From NCBI GenBank assembly GCA_002309675.1, contig DBXX01000013.1, positions 1,940 to 23,626 on the forward strand: a stretch of DNA of 21,687 bases, in the 5' to 3' direction. The translations under genes were made by a program, and so were the position numbers. Source of the stretch: Lachnospiraceae bacterium UBA1201 (lineage in GTDB: Bacteria; Bacillota; Clostridia; Lachnospirales; Lachnospiraceae). Shown piece by piece: positions 13,581 through 21,687 of this stretch (positions are counted from its first letter, which is position 1; the number at the start of each line of letters is the position of its first letter). The notes under the pieces were generated by a model. The model made no database searches. It worked only from the letters and a program-made list of their open reading frames with translations, and was not told the origin of the DNA.

Positions 13581-15230
13581 TCAGCCGAAATACTTCTTCA
13601 ATGTTTTTCTGACCGCACCGGGACCCTGCAGCATTTCAAGCAGGTAGCCCTCGATCTTCTCTCCCAGGCCGATCTGATACAGGTCGACTGCAAAGATCGA
13701 TGCATCGCTGTACAGCGCTCTGCAGACCTCTTTCGGCATCTGGGCCGGAGTATCCGCCGTCGCAAGTTTAAGCGGCGCTACGAGGCTCTGAAGGCGCTCT
13801 AAGAGCGGATCCGGGCTCGGGATGAATGCCTGACCGCCGTCGTCGATACCCATCAGGTAACGGGCATATGCGGCCAATGTCAGCGGCAGCGCCACGAGCT
13901 TCTGAAGGCTCTCGGTATCGCCCTTCTTCACATAGGCTTTCAATGTCTCACCGAAACGGATCGGCAGCTTTTGCGAGGTATCCGTCGCGATACGCTGCGG
14001 CGTGTCCGGCATGAAGGGGTTCGGCAAACGCTGGCCGATGACTGCATCGATGAAATCCTTCGGGCGGATGATCCCGGGATCCACAACGACCGGCATACCC
14101 TCGACATAACCGAGCTGCTTAACGAGCGAAACCAGATGCTCGTCCTTCATCTCCGCATGAATGCTAGTATAAGAAAGCAGACATCCGAAGATCGCAAGCG
14201 ATGTGTGCAGCGGGTTCAGGCACGTGCAGACCTTCATCTTCTCTACACGGTCGACCGTATCGCGGTTCGTAAACAGAACGCCCGCCTTCTCAAACGCTGC
14301 GCGTCCCGCGGGAAATGTATCCTCGATGACCAGGTACTGCGTCTCCTCGGCATTTACAAAGGGCGCGGTGTAGGTCTTTTTATCCGTGATGATGATGTCG
14401 GTATCCTCGAAGCCGTCCTCTTCCAGCATGCGAACGACCTGTGCGTCCGGCCGGGGCGTGATCTTATCGATCATACTCCAAGGGAAGGAAACCTGCGCAG
14501 GATCCTCGACATAAGCCAGGAACTCTGCAGGAACGATCTTCGCTTCTACCCAGCGCTTCGCGTATGTCACGATCGCGCTCTTCAGCTTATCGCCGTTGTG
14601 GGAGCAGTTATCCATGCTCACCATGGCCACAGGTTTCTTACCGACCTTAAAGCGCTGATACAGCAGGTAGGTAAGCAGTCCCATCAAATGCTTCGGAACG
14701 GTCAGCTCTCCTGCGTCGGCTGCGGCAAAATCCGCCTCTACGACCGGCAGAAGGCTTCCGTCGCCACGCGTGATCGCATAGCCCTTCTCCGTGATGGTGA
14801 AGCTCACCATCTGCAACGAAGGCGCCGTGAAGATCGCGTTCAGGCGCTCCATATCCTCAGATACAGCAGGGTTCGCGGTCAATGACTCCACGACCGAATC
14901 GATCACCCGTTTCTCCAGGGAACCATTGCTCTTCAAAGTTACCAGCAAACTACGGTTATCATACGGCGCGTAAGCCTTGCCGATGATATCGTAGTCAAAG
15001 CCTTCGCAGGCGATGATGCCGGTGTCCATCCGGCCCGCCTCCAACATATCCTGCGCGAAGGCAGCCGGAAATGCGCGGAAGATATTTCCCGCGCCGAAAT
15101 GCAGCCACGTAGGCGCTTCTTTCGTCCGCTTTGTGACCGCCTCGCGGTCAAACGCGGACAGCTTATACCCTTTACTCTCCCACTGCTTTCGGACCTCGTC
15201 CGTCACCTCGTTCAAATCTGAAAGTCTCAT
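13581..15230 (-). CDS. uxuB: Fructuronate reductase (mannitol dehydrogenase family)
   Basis: 549 residues. Reduces D-fructuronate to D-mannonate with NADH in the cytoplasm, the step before UxuA in glucuronate breakdown. The N-terminal Rossmann region has LHFGAGNIFRAF at 43-54. The motif MVSMDNCSHNGDKL (203-216) is typical of polyol-specific long-chain dehydrogenases. The catalytic segment MKVCTCLNPLHTSLA offers Lys333, Asn339 and His342, matching the Lys/Asn/His pattern of mannitol 2-dehydrogenase, with one extra residue between Lys and Asn. GGAGAG lies before the start and the gene begins 9 bp after uxuA, which decides the assignment over mannitol or tagaturonate enzymes. Tagaturonate reductase is the closest alternative. 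A terminator follows. Confidence 0.88.
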   Translation of the reverse strand: MRLSDLNEVTDEVRKQWESKGYKLSAFDREAVTKRTKEAPTWLHFGAGNIFRAFPAAFAQDMLEAGRMDTGIIACEGFDYDIIGKAYAPYDNRSLLVTLKSNGSLEKRVIDSVVESLTANPAVSEDMERLNAIFTAPSLQMVSFTITEKGYAITRGDGSLLPVVEADFAAADAGELTVPKHLMGLLTYLLYQRFKVGKKPVAMVSMDNCSHNGDKLKSAIVTYAKRWVEAKIVPAEFLAYVEDPAQVSFPWSMIDKITPRPDAQVVRMLEEDGFEDTDIIITDKKTYTAPFVNAEETQYLVIEDTFPAGRAAFEKAGVLFTNRDTVDRVEKMKVCTCLNPLHTSLAIFGCLLSYTSIHAEMKDEHLVSLVKQLGYVEGMPVVVDPGIIRPKDFIDAVIGQRLPNPFMPDTPQRIATDTSQKLPIRFGETLKAYVKKGDTESLQKLVALPLTLAAYARYLMGIDDGGQAFIPSPDPLLERLQSLVAPLKLATADTPAQMPKEVCRALYSDASIFAVDLYQIGLGEKIEGYLLEMLQGPGAVRKTLKKYFG

Positions 15231-15239
15231 GATCTCTCC

Positions 15240-16316
15240 TTATTTACCACTCTTTTTGATCGCTTCCCACAATCCGTTCATATATGCTACGCCCAGCGCG
15301 CGGTCATACAGACCATAACCCGGACGTGCCTGTTCGTCCCAGATCATGCGTCCATGGTCCGGACGTACCACGCCGTCAAAGCCCATGTCCGACAGAGCCT
15401 TCATGATCTCATACATATCGAAGGAACCATCCGACGACAGGTGTGAACTCTCATGGAACACGCCCTCATCCTCGAACTTGATATTACGAAGATGTGCAAA
15501 ATGAATGCGTTCTGCGATCTTCGGATTACGGATGATCTTCGGCAGATCGTTTTCACGGTTGCTACCCAGACTGCCCGTACAGAATGTAAAACCATTGTAA
15601 ATGCTCGTGTTCAGGGACGCGATCTCCAGCAGTCTCGCCTCGCTCGTCACGATGCGCGGCAGGCCGAAAACGCTCCACGCCGGATCATCCGGATGTACGG
15701 CCATCTTGATCTGATATTTCTCACAGGTCGGCATGATACCGTCCAGGAAATATTTGAAATTCTGCATCAGGCGCTCAGCCGTCATGCCCTTATAACGCTC
15801 GAACAGCTCTTTGATCTCATCCTTACGGTTCGGCTCCCATCCGGGAAGCACAAAGCCGCCGCTCTCTTTTTCCATGCGCTCGAACATGTCATTCGGGTCA
15901 ATGTTTCCGATCACGTTCTCGTCATAAGCTAACGCGTTCGAACCGTCCGGAAGCGGCATAGCCAGATCCGTACGTGTCCAGTCGAAGATCGGCATGAAGT
16001 TGTAGCAAACGAGGTGAATACCATTCTTTCCGACTGCCTCGAGCGACTTGCAATAGTTCTCGATGTACATGTCGCGGGTCTTCGGATCGCCGAGTTTGAT
16101 GTCCTCATGCACATTGATGCTCTCGATGCCGACCAGTTTCAGGCCGGCCGCCTCTACTTCGTCTTTGAGCGCCTTGACCTCTTCATACGTCCATGCGATG
16201 CCGACCGGGATGTCATGAAGCGCCGAAATAACGCCAACCACGCCCGGGATCTGCCGGATCTGTTTGAGAGTCACACTGTCATTTTTGCTGCCATACCAGC
16301 GAAGTGTCATTTCCAT
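15240..16316 (-). CDS. uxuA: D-mannonate dehydratase
   Basis: 358 residues, a TIM-barrel enzyme that removes water from D-mannonate to give 2-keto-3-deoxy-D-gluconate. Metal-binding candidates fit the family: His208 (AVHPDDPAW), Cys246 (FTFCTGSLGS), His272 or His275 (IHFAHLRN) and Asp320 (VRPDHGRMIWD). The N-terminus LRWYGSKNDSVTLKQIRQ and the closing PGYGLYDRALGVAYMNGL are also typical. It is shorter than the 394-residue E. coli enzyme and matches the Gram-positive type. GAAAGGA precedes the start. It sits 28 bp downstream of aguA and 9 bp upstream of uxuB, so the three form one pathway operon. KDG kinase and aldolase are outside the window. Confidence 0.93.
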   Translation of the reverse strand: MEMTLRWYGSKNDSVTLKQIRQIPGVVGVISALHDIPVGIAWTYEEVKALKDEVEAAGLKLVGIESINVHEDIKLGDPKTRDMYIENYCKSLEAVGKNGIHLVCYNFMPIFDWTRTDLAMPLPDGSNALAYDENVIGNIDPNDMFERMEKESGGFVLPGWEPNRKDEIKELFERYKGMTAERLMQNFKYFLDGIMPTCEKYQIKMAVHPDDPAWSVFGLPRIVTSEARLLEIASLNTSIYNGFTFCTGSLGSNRENDLPKIIRNPKIAERIHFAHLRNIKFEDEGVFHESSHLSSDGSFDMYEIMKALSDMGFDGVVRPDHGRMIWDEQARPGYGLYDRALGVAYMNGLWEAIKKSGK

Positions 16317-16344
16317 AGTAATTCTATCCTTTCATATCCCTACA

Positions 16345-18237
16345 CTATTCGTAGATCTTACGTCCATGTTCATCTTCCGTACCGCAGTGGCGGTAGAAGT
16401 AAGTATTGATCCGGTCGCGCCACTCGATCGCGCTGTCCGCCTGTATCTCAAGACGTTTGAGCACGCGCGCATACGCTTCCTTATCACTGATCTGTCCGTC
16501 CAGTTTCTTCCATGTGTCTAAGAAATCCGCTGCATCCTGCGCGCCCTCGAAGTGGGTGTCGTAAATATGCTGGATCAGCGTCTTTCCGGTCTTCAGCCTG
16601 TAGTCATACGGGATGAAATGGAAGAACAGCAAAAGTTCCTCCGGACATGTCTCAACATGCTCATACATCGAGGCATTCGGTTCCCGATACTGCATCGTAT
16701 AGCCGGTGCCCTTCGTCGTGCGGTCCACACCGATGCCGCGCCAGTTCGCGCGATGGTACGTGCCCCAACGATCGAACTCATATCCTTCTACGTTCGGTCC
16801 GTAGTGGTGGTTCGGGTTCACCATCCAGCCGATACCCAGCGGAGACGTATATTTCTCATATGCCGACCAGGAACGCATCAGAATGTCGACGATCGCATCG
16901 ATCGCTGTCTTCGTGCTTCCCGCAAACGTCAGCTCTGCCCATTCGCGGGCAATGCTTTCCGAATCCAGGGTCGTATCGAACGCCAGCCGGCCGAAGCCGA
17001 ACAGGTTCGCCGCCGCGAGATCGTGGCCGGTCCAGTTTTCGTCATTTCCGGTATTCGCAACTGCAGCGATACCGCCGTTTGCATTTTTCAGTGTACGGGT
17101 GCTGATGATGTCCGCAACCGTCGCATCCTCGTGGCCTGGCATGTAGGTCTTGAAATCGAGGATCTGTTTAAACATCGGCATCAGATAGCAGACATGCTTC
17201 TGCTGACCGGTGTACTCCTGCGCGATCTGCACTTCCAGCATCTGGTTCGTCTTCATCAGACCGCCAAACAGCGGATGCACGGGCTCGCGCACCTGGAAGT
17301 CCTGCGGGCCGTTCTTGATCTGCAGGATCACGTTGTCGTGGAAATCGCCGTCGGAGGGCATGAAGTGGTCGTATGCAGCCCGGGCCCGGTCGGTCTTATA
17401 GTCCCGCCAGTCCTGACGGCAGTTGTAGACAAAGCAGCGCCAAACGACGGTACCGCCGAAGGGCCTGAGCGCCTCAGCCAGCATATTTGCTCCGTCCGCA
17501 TGGGTTCGTCCGTAGGCAAAGGGTCCGGGTGCGCCTTCACTGTCTGCCTTAACCAGAAAACCGGCCAGATCAGGAACAACGGACCAGACTCTTGCGGCAG
17601 CAGATTTCCACCACTCGCGGACGGCCGGATCAAGCGGATCCGCAGTTGGGATTCCGGAACGCATGGGCTGTGAAAAATCCACGGAAAGCATCAGGCGAAT
17701 GCCGAAGGGACGAAACGCCTCCGCCAGGGCAGCCAGGGACGGCAGATCATCCTCCAGCAGCAGCTGTGCGGGATAATGTACGTTCACATTATTGACGCAT
17801 AAAACATTCAGTCCGACGGAAGCCAACAGGCGGCCGAGTTCCCGGATCCGACCGGGATCCCAGGACAGTTTTCCGCTCCTGAAGAATAGGCTGCGTCCGG
17901 CATAGCCCCGTTCAACAGTTCCATCCGGATTATCCCAGCAGTCGATCATCCGCATGGCATACTTCGGGGCGGAATCAATCACGGCGGCGGATGCTTCACC
18001 ACAGAGCCGGTCCATAATCAGACGCCAGGCCCCGTAGAGCAAGCCGGTATGTCCGCCGGTAATGCGGAAGCCGCCGGGCAGGGGCTCAATCCGGTATCCT
18101 TCGTTCAACGCCGGCTGCTCCCTGAGGATTACCTGTGTATCAGGAAGCGCATGGGACAGTTCAAAACCAGCCAGTTCCGCAGGGGATTTTAACCCGGCTG
18201 GAACGGGATCTTTCAGACGGGTGAGCCAAAGATTCAT
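16345..18237 (-). CDS. aguA: Alpha-glucuronidase, GH67
   Basis: 630 residues without a signal peptide, so cytoplasmic. GH67 enzymes remove (4-O-methyl)glucuronic acid from the non-reducing end of imported aldouronic xylo-oligosaccharides. An N-terminal helper domain (about 1-90) is followed by the barrel. Likely catalytic residues are Glu234 in KADSEGAPGP (general acid), and Asp313 in KNGPQDFQVREP with Glu341 in IAQEYTGQQ (base pair), spaced as in known GH67 enzymes. The C-terminal helical part is complete. The start at 18237 follows AAGGAAG; a longer reading from 18330 would overlap the upstream transporter gene and is rejected. Codon choice changes within the gene: codons before about 300 have no ACG or TCG and prefer ACC and TCC; after about 330 both appear often. 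The product, glucuronate, feeds UxuB and UxuA downstream. Confidence 0.95.
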   Translation of the reverse strand: MNLWLTRLKDPVPAGLKSPAELAGFELSHALPDTQVILREQPALNEGYRIEPLPGGFRITGGHTGLLYGAWRLIMDRLCGEASAAVIDSAPKYAMRMIDCWDNPDGTVERGYAGRSLFFRSGKLSWDPGRIRELGRLLASVGLNVLCVNNVNVHYPAQLLLEDDLPSLAALAEAFRPFGIRLMLSVDFSQPMRSGIPTADPLDPAVREWWKSAAARVWSVVPDLAGFLVKADSEGAPGPFAYGRTHADGANMLAEALRPFGGTVVWRCFVYNCRQDWRDYKTDRARAAYDHFMPSDGDFHDNVILQIKNGPQDFQVREPVHPLFGGLMKTNQMLEVQIAQEYTGQQKHVCYLMPMFKQILDFKTYMPGHEDATVADIISTRTLKNANGGIAAVANTGNDENWTGHDLAAANLFGFGRLAFDTTLDSESIAREWAELTFAGSTKTAIDAIVDILMRSWSAYEKYTSPLGIGWMVNPNHHYGPNVEGYEFDRWGTYHRANWRGIGVDRTTKGTGYTMQYREPNASMYEHVETCPEELLLFFHFIPYDYRLKTGKTLIQHIYDTHFEGAQDAADFLDTWKKLDGQISDKEAYARVLKRLEIQADSAIEWRDRINTYFYRHCGTEDEHGRKIYE

Positions 18238-18250
18238 GGTCGTCTTCCTT

Positions 18251-19987
18251 TCAATGATCAAACTGCGAGCGGTACAGCACGGCATAGGCGCCTTCAGCGG
18301 CGAGCAGTTCTTCATGTGTACCCTGCTCAATCACATCGCCGTTGCGCATGACGAGAATCGTATCCGCATTTCGGATGGTGGAGAGGCGGTGAGCAACAAT
18401 AAAACTGGTCCTGCCTTCCATCATGGAGGCAAAAGCCTTCTGGATCCGCTGTTCCGTTCTGACGTCGATAGAGGAGGTTGCTTCATCCAGAATCAGTACC
18501 GGCGGCAGGCGAAGCATCACACGGGTTATGCACAGCAGCTGCTGCTGTCCGCGGGAAAGGGATCCGCCGTTCTCCGGTATGAACGTATCATAGCCTTTCG
18601 GCAGGCGGCGGATAAAACTGTGGGCGTGGGAAGCTTTTGCGGCTGCGATGATTTCCTCCTCAGCCGCTTCCGGGCAGCCGAAGGATATGATCTCCCGAAC
18701 TGTACCGGCCGGCAGCCAGGTATCCTGCAGGACCATGCCGATGTTCCTGCGCAGCGCTTCCCGGCGGATGCTCCGGGTATCGGTTCCATCCAGGCGGATT
18801 GCTCCGCCGTCAATCTCATAGAAGCGCATCAACAGGTTGATCAGCGTGGTTTTTCCGCATCCTGTCGGACCGACGATTGCTATACGCCTGCCGGGCATCA
18901 CGTTCAGGTTCAGGTCTGTAATCAGAGGCCGGTCAGGATGATAGGAGAAGAACACGTGTTCCAGAGCGAAACGCCCTTCCGCACCTTCCGGGGAAAGCGC
19001 GTCTTCCGGATCGGCAGTCAGGGGTTCCGCGTCGATCAGCTCAAAAATCCGGGCTGCACAAGCCAGTGCATTCTGCAGTTCGGTGATCACACCGGAGATT
19101 TCGTTGAAAGGCTTCGTATACTGGTTCGCGTAGCTCAGGAAACTGGTCAGGCTGCCGACGGTCAGGGCACCGCCGGAAAGAACTGTCAATGCGCCGGTCA
19201 GAGCGACGGCTGCGTAGACCAGGGCATTCACGAAACGAGTGGAGGGATTCACCAGGGAAGAGAAGAAAGTAGCCTTCAGGGAACAGGCGGCAAGGCGTTT
19301 GTTGACCTCGTCGAACTGTTCAGTGACGGCATTTTCCCGGCAGAAAGCACGAACGAGTTTTTCGTTTCCAAGCGCCTCATCGATGAGCGCAGTCTGCTCG
19401 CCACGGGTGACCGACTGCTCACGGAACATACCGTAAGTCTTTCTGGCGATGAATCGTGCAACCAGCAAGGACACGGGAGTCAGCACAACAACCACCAGGG
19501 TAATCAGAGGATTCAGGGCAAGCATGAAAACCAGTGTCCCGAGGATTGTCATCACACCTGAAAACAGCTGGGTAAAGCCCATCAGTAACCCGTCGGCGAA
19601 GGTATCCACATCCGTAATTATCCTGGAAACCAAATCACCGGAGGGATGGGAATCCAGGTATTTCAGGGGCAGCTGCTGGATATGCCGGAAAGCATCCTGC
19701 CGGATGTCCTGGACGGTGCAGAATGTGAGCCGGTTATTCAGGAGACCTGTCAACCACTGCAGGGCTGCTGACGCTGCAATACAGCCGCCGACCCGCAGCA
19801 GCAGGTCTTTCAGGCGGGGGAAATCGACTTTTCCGGGCCCAATGATGCAGTCGATTCCGCGGCCGATCAGAATCGGAATCAGAAGGGTCAGCACAACAGT
19901 CAGCAGGTTCAGCAGCAGAGACAGAAGAGCCAGTGCTGAGCGGGGCCGAATATATGCGAGGATACGCCTGACGGTTTCTTTATTCAT
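18251..19987 (-). CDS. ABC exporter half, catalytically complete NBD (heterodimer partner B)
   Basis: 578 residues: six membrane segments (about 1-305) fused to an ATPase domain (about 338-578), a type IV (exporter-fold) ABC half-transporter. Walker A GPTGCGKT (373-380), Walker B with LILDEATSS including the catalytic Glu502, and switch His533 in VAHRLST are all intact. The signature is LSRGQ (477-481) rather than LSGGQ. Its neighbour has the reverse defects, so the two should form a heterodimer of the LmrCD/BmrCD/TM287-288 kind with one good and one degenerate ATP site. Its start overlaps the neighbour's stop by 1 nt (TGATG). aguA begins 13 bp after its stop. Multidrug or peptide export is typical of the family; substrate unknown. 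Confidence 0.9.
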   Translation of the reverse strand: MNKETVRRILAYIRPRSALALLSLLLNLLTVVLTLLIPILIGRGIDCIIGPGKVDFPRLKDLLLRVGGCIAASAALQWLTGLLNNRLTFCTVQDIRQDAFRHIQQLPLKYLDSHPSGDLVSRIITDVDTFADGLLMGFTQLFSGVMTILGTLVFMLALNPLITLVVVVLTPVSLLVARFIARKTYGMFREQSVTRGEQTALIDEALGNEKLVRAFCRENAVTEQFDEVNKRLAACSLKATFFSSLVNPSTRFVNALVYAAVALTGALTVLSGGALTVGSLTSFLSYANQYTKPFNEISGVITELQNALACAARIFELIDAEPLTADPEDALSPEGAEGRFALEHVFFSYHPDRPLITDLNLNVMPGRRIAIVGPTGCGKTTLINLLMRFYEIDGGAIRLDGTDTRSIRREALRRNIGMVLQDTWLPAGTVREIISFGCPEAAEEEIIAAAKASHAHSFIRRLPKGYDTFIPENGGSLSRGQQQLLCITRVMLRLPPVLILDEATSSIDVRTEQRIQKAFASMMEGRTSFIVAHRLSTIRNADTILVMRNGDVIEQGTHEELLAAEGAYAVLYRSQFDH

Positions 19988-21687
19988 CAGCGGGTACCTC
20001 CCTTCTTGTCGGAAGGCATTTCCTGCTGGGCTTCATGAATCTCCCGGTAAACCTGGCAGGATTCCAGCAGCTCCTCATGCGTTCCCTGTCCAATACACAT
20101 ACCGTCATCCAGAACCAGGATCCGGTCTGCGTAGCGGACGGAAGCCGTCCGCTGGGAAACAATGAAAGTAACAGGTTTCCAGGAGAGTGCCCGCAGGGAA
20201 CGGCGCAGGGCAGCGTCTGTGGCATAATCGAGGGCGGAAGAACTGTCATCCAGGATCAGGACGGATGGATGTCCGATCAGCGCGCGGGCAATTGTCAGAC
20301 GCTGACGCTGACCGCCCGAGAAGTTGGCGCCGCCCTGGGCTACGGGCTCGTCAAGCCCCTGCCCTTTTGTATCGAACATTTCGGAGGCCTGTGCCGTGTC
20401 CAGCGCCTCAAGCAGTTCTTCCTCAGGAGCATCCGGATTCCGCCAGAGGAGATTGGAACGGATTGTTCCGCGGAAAAGCACAGCCTGCTGAGGTACAATG
20501 CCGATTGCTTTTCTCAGGGAAGCAAGGCTGTATTCACGGATATCGCGTCCGTTGAGCTTCACGGAACCGCCGGAGGCATCGTAAAACCGGGGAATCAGGC
20601 TGACAAGTGTGGTCTTTCCGCTGCCAGTACCGCCGATGATTCCAATGGTTTCTCCGGGTTCGGCGGAAAAAGAAACGTGCTCAAGGCTTGGGTCACCAGT
20701 TGGGTTGTAGCGGACGGAAACATCCTCAAAGGAAAGATGGACAGGTCTTTCCGGCAGGGACACTTCACTGTTTGCCTGGGAGGAAGAAGTGAGCAGGATA
20801 TCGTTGACGCGCCGTGCGCAGGCGGCAGATTTGGTCAGCGTGACGATCAGATTGGCAAGCTTAACCAACTCCACAAGGATCTGTCCCATATAGTTGTACA
20901 GGGCAATCACCTGACCCTGCGTCAGCGTACCGTTGTCAACCTTCAGTGCACCGTTATGAATCAGGATAATGATACCGGCATTCAGAACAAGGAAGGTCAT
21001 CGGATTCATGGCAGCTGTAAGCCGGCCGGTGAGCAGCTGAGTTTTTGTCAGCAGCCTGTTCAGGCGGTTAAAGCGTGCGCCCTGGTTCTCCTCCTGAACA
21101 AAGGCACGGATCACACGCACTCCGGACAGGTTTTCACGCGTAGCCGCGGTCACACTGTCGAGCCCGCCCCTTACCTTTTTCTGCAGAGGCATGGTGCCCA
21201 GGATGATGCCAAAGACAATCAGGAAGAGAATCAGAATAACGCCGCCGAAGACCAAAGCACTTCCCGGATCGATGGAGGATGCCATGATCAAGGCGCCAAA
21301 GACAACAAAAGGGGAGCGCAGCAACAGTCGAAGGCCGAGATTGATCCCTGTCTGTACCTGGTTTATATCTCCGGTGATCCGCGTAATCAGCGTGGAGGTG
21401 CCGAAATGGTCCAGATCTGCGTAGGAGAAGGTCTGAATATGGGCAAAGAAATCATGCCGAAGTCCTGTGGAGAAACCAATGGCTGCGCGCGCGGCAAAAT
21501 ACTGGGCAGTGACAGAGGCGGCAAGGCCGAGCAGCGCCATCAGAACCAGCTGGAAAACACAACGGTATACGACAGGGTAAGACTGCCGCTGAAGGCCTTC
21601 ATCGACCAGGCGGGCGATGATCAGCGGAACGATCAGTTCAAAAAGCGCTTCCAGCAGCTTAAAGGAAGGACCAAGAATACATTCTTT
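19987..21687 (-). CDS. ABC exporter half with degenerate NBD (heterodimer partner A), 5' end outside window
   Basis: Open to the window edge: 49 codons upstream of the internal ATG at 21540 read KECILGPSFKLLEALFELIV and onward, the usual first membrane helix of these exporters, so the true start lies beyond 21687. Membrane segments are followed by an ATPase domain with Walker A GGTGSGKT and signature FSGGQRQRLTIARAL. The catalytic Glu after Walker B is Asp (LILDDSSSALD) and the switch His is Gln (IVSQRTAS). These are the standard changes of the degenerate half in heterodimeric exporters and fit the altered signature in the partner. The stop overlaps the partner's start by 1 nt, so translation is coupled. 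The block shares the codon style of the first part of aguA. Substrate unknown. Confidence 0.9.
   Translation of the reverse strand, partial: KECILGPSFKLLEALFELIVPLIIARLVDEGLQRQSYPVVYRCVFQLVLMALLGLAASVTAQYFAARAAIGFSTGLRHDFFAHIQTFSYADLDHFGTSTLITRITGDINQVQTGINLGLRLLLRSPFVVFGALIMASSIDPGSALVFGGVILILFLIVFGIILGTMPLQKKVRGGLDSVTAATRENLSGVRVIRAFVQEENQGARFNRLNRLLTKTQLLTGRLTAAMNPMTFLVLNAGIIILIHNGALKVDNGTLTQGQVIALYNYMGQILVELVKLANLIVTLTKSAACARRVNDILLTSSSQANSEVSLPERPVHLSFEDVSVRYNPTGDPSLEHVSFSAEPGETIGIIGGTGSGKTTLVSLIPRFYDASGGSVKLNGRDIREYSLASLRKAIGIVPQQAVLFRGTIRSNLLWRNPDAPEEELLEALDTAQASEMFDTKGQGLDEPVAQGGANFSGGQRQRLTIARALIGHPSVLILDDSSSALDYATDAALRRSLRALSWKPVTFIVSQRTASVRYADRILVLDDGMCIGQGTHEELLESCQVYREIHEAQQEMPSDKKGGTR

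Noticed and set aside
16552..17673. Long plus-strand open frame opposite aguA
   Set aside because: The minus-strand frame is an unmistakable GH67 enzyme; the opposite frame has no motifs or ribosome binding site.

Overview
The window looks like chromosomal DNA of an anaerobic Bacillota bacterium of class Clostridia, probably from a gut, rumen or digester. The grounds are the DnaD-type primosome gene beside a DnaC/DnaI-type helicase loader, a long clostridial-type PRPP synthetase, Gram-positive lipoprotein and cell-wall sorting features, strong AGGAGG-like ribosome binding sites, and a pathway for 4-O-methylglucuronic acid from plant xylan. No tRNA, rRNA, CRISPR array or insertion sequence was seen.

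Layout. 1-243: the end of murC. 244-585: a gene-free stretch with seven DnaA-box-like 9-mers (one perfect), then a promoter and a leader hairpin. 586-2960: dnaD-like gene and helicase loader with 4-nt overlap. 2964-4293: promoter and prs, closed by a two-way terminator. 4391-8989: an AT-richer accessory block of three leucine-rich-repeat lipoproteins. One lies on the minus strand and is frameshifted and internally shortened. Two lie in tandem on the plus strand. The divergent spacer carries a long inverted repeat. 9070-11992 (minus): flippase-like protein and DUF2142-like membrane protein, probably a surface-glycan operon. 12160-13504: two small secreted proteins with an unusual cell-wall sorting-like tail; the second promoter is covered by a perfect 25-bp palindrome. 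13581-18237 (minus): uxuB, uxuA and aguA. 18251 to the window end (minus): both halves of a heterodimeric ABC exporter.

How the genes work together. The left block serves wall synthesis, replication initiation and nucleotide precursors. AguA releases (4-O-methyl)glucuronate from xylo-oligosaccharides; UxuB and UxuA carry the derived fructuronate through mannonate to 2-keto-3-deoxygluconate. The isomerase (UxaC) and the KDG kinase are not in the window. The middle block is cell-surface biology: lipoproteins, glycan export and wall-anchored-like proteins.

Most notable signals: the DnaA-box cluster in front of the helicase-loader operon; a switch of codon choice inside aguA that suggests recombination or an assembly join; the palindrome over the -10 box at 12941-12965; the inverted repeat between the lipoprotein genes; and a one-base frameshift in a lipoprotein gene. 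No complete new defence or mobile system could be demonstrated.
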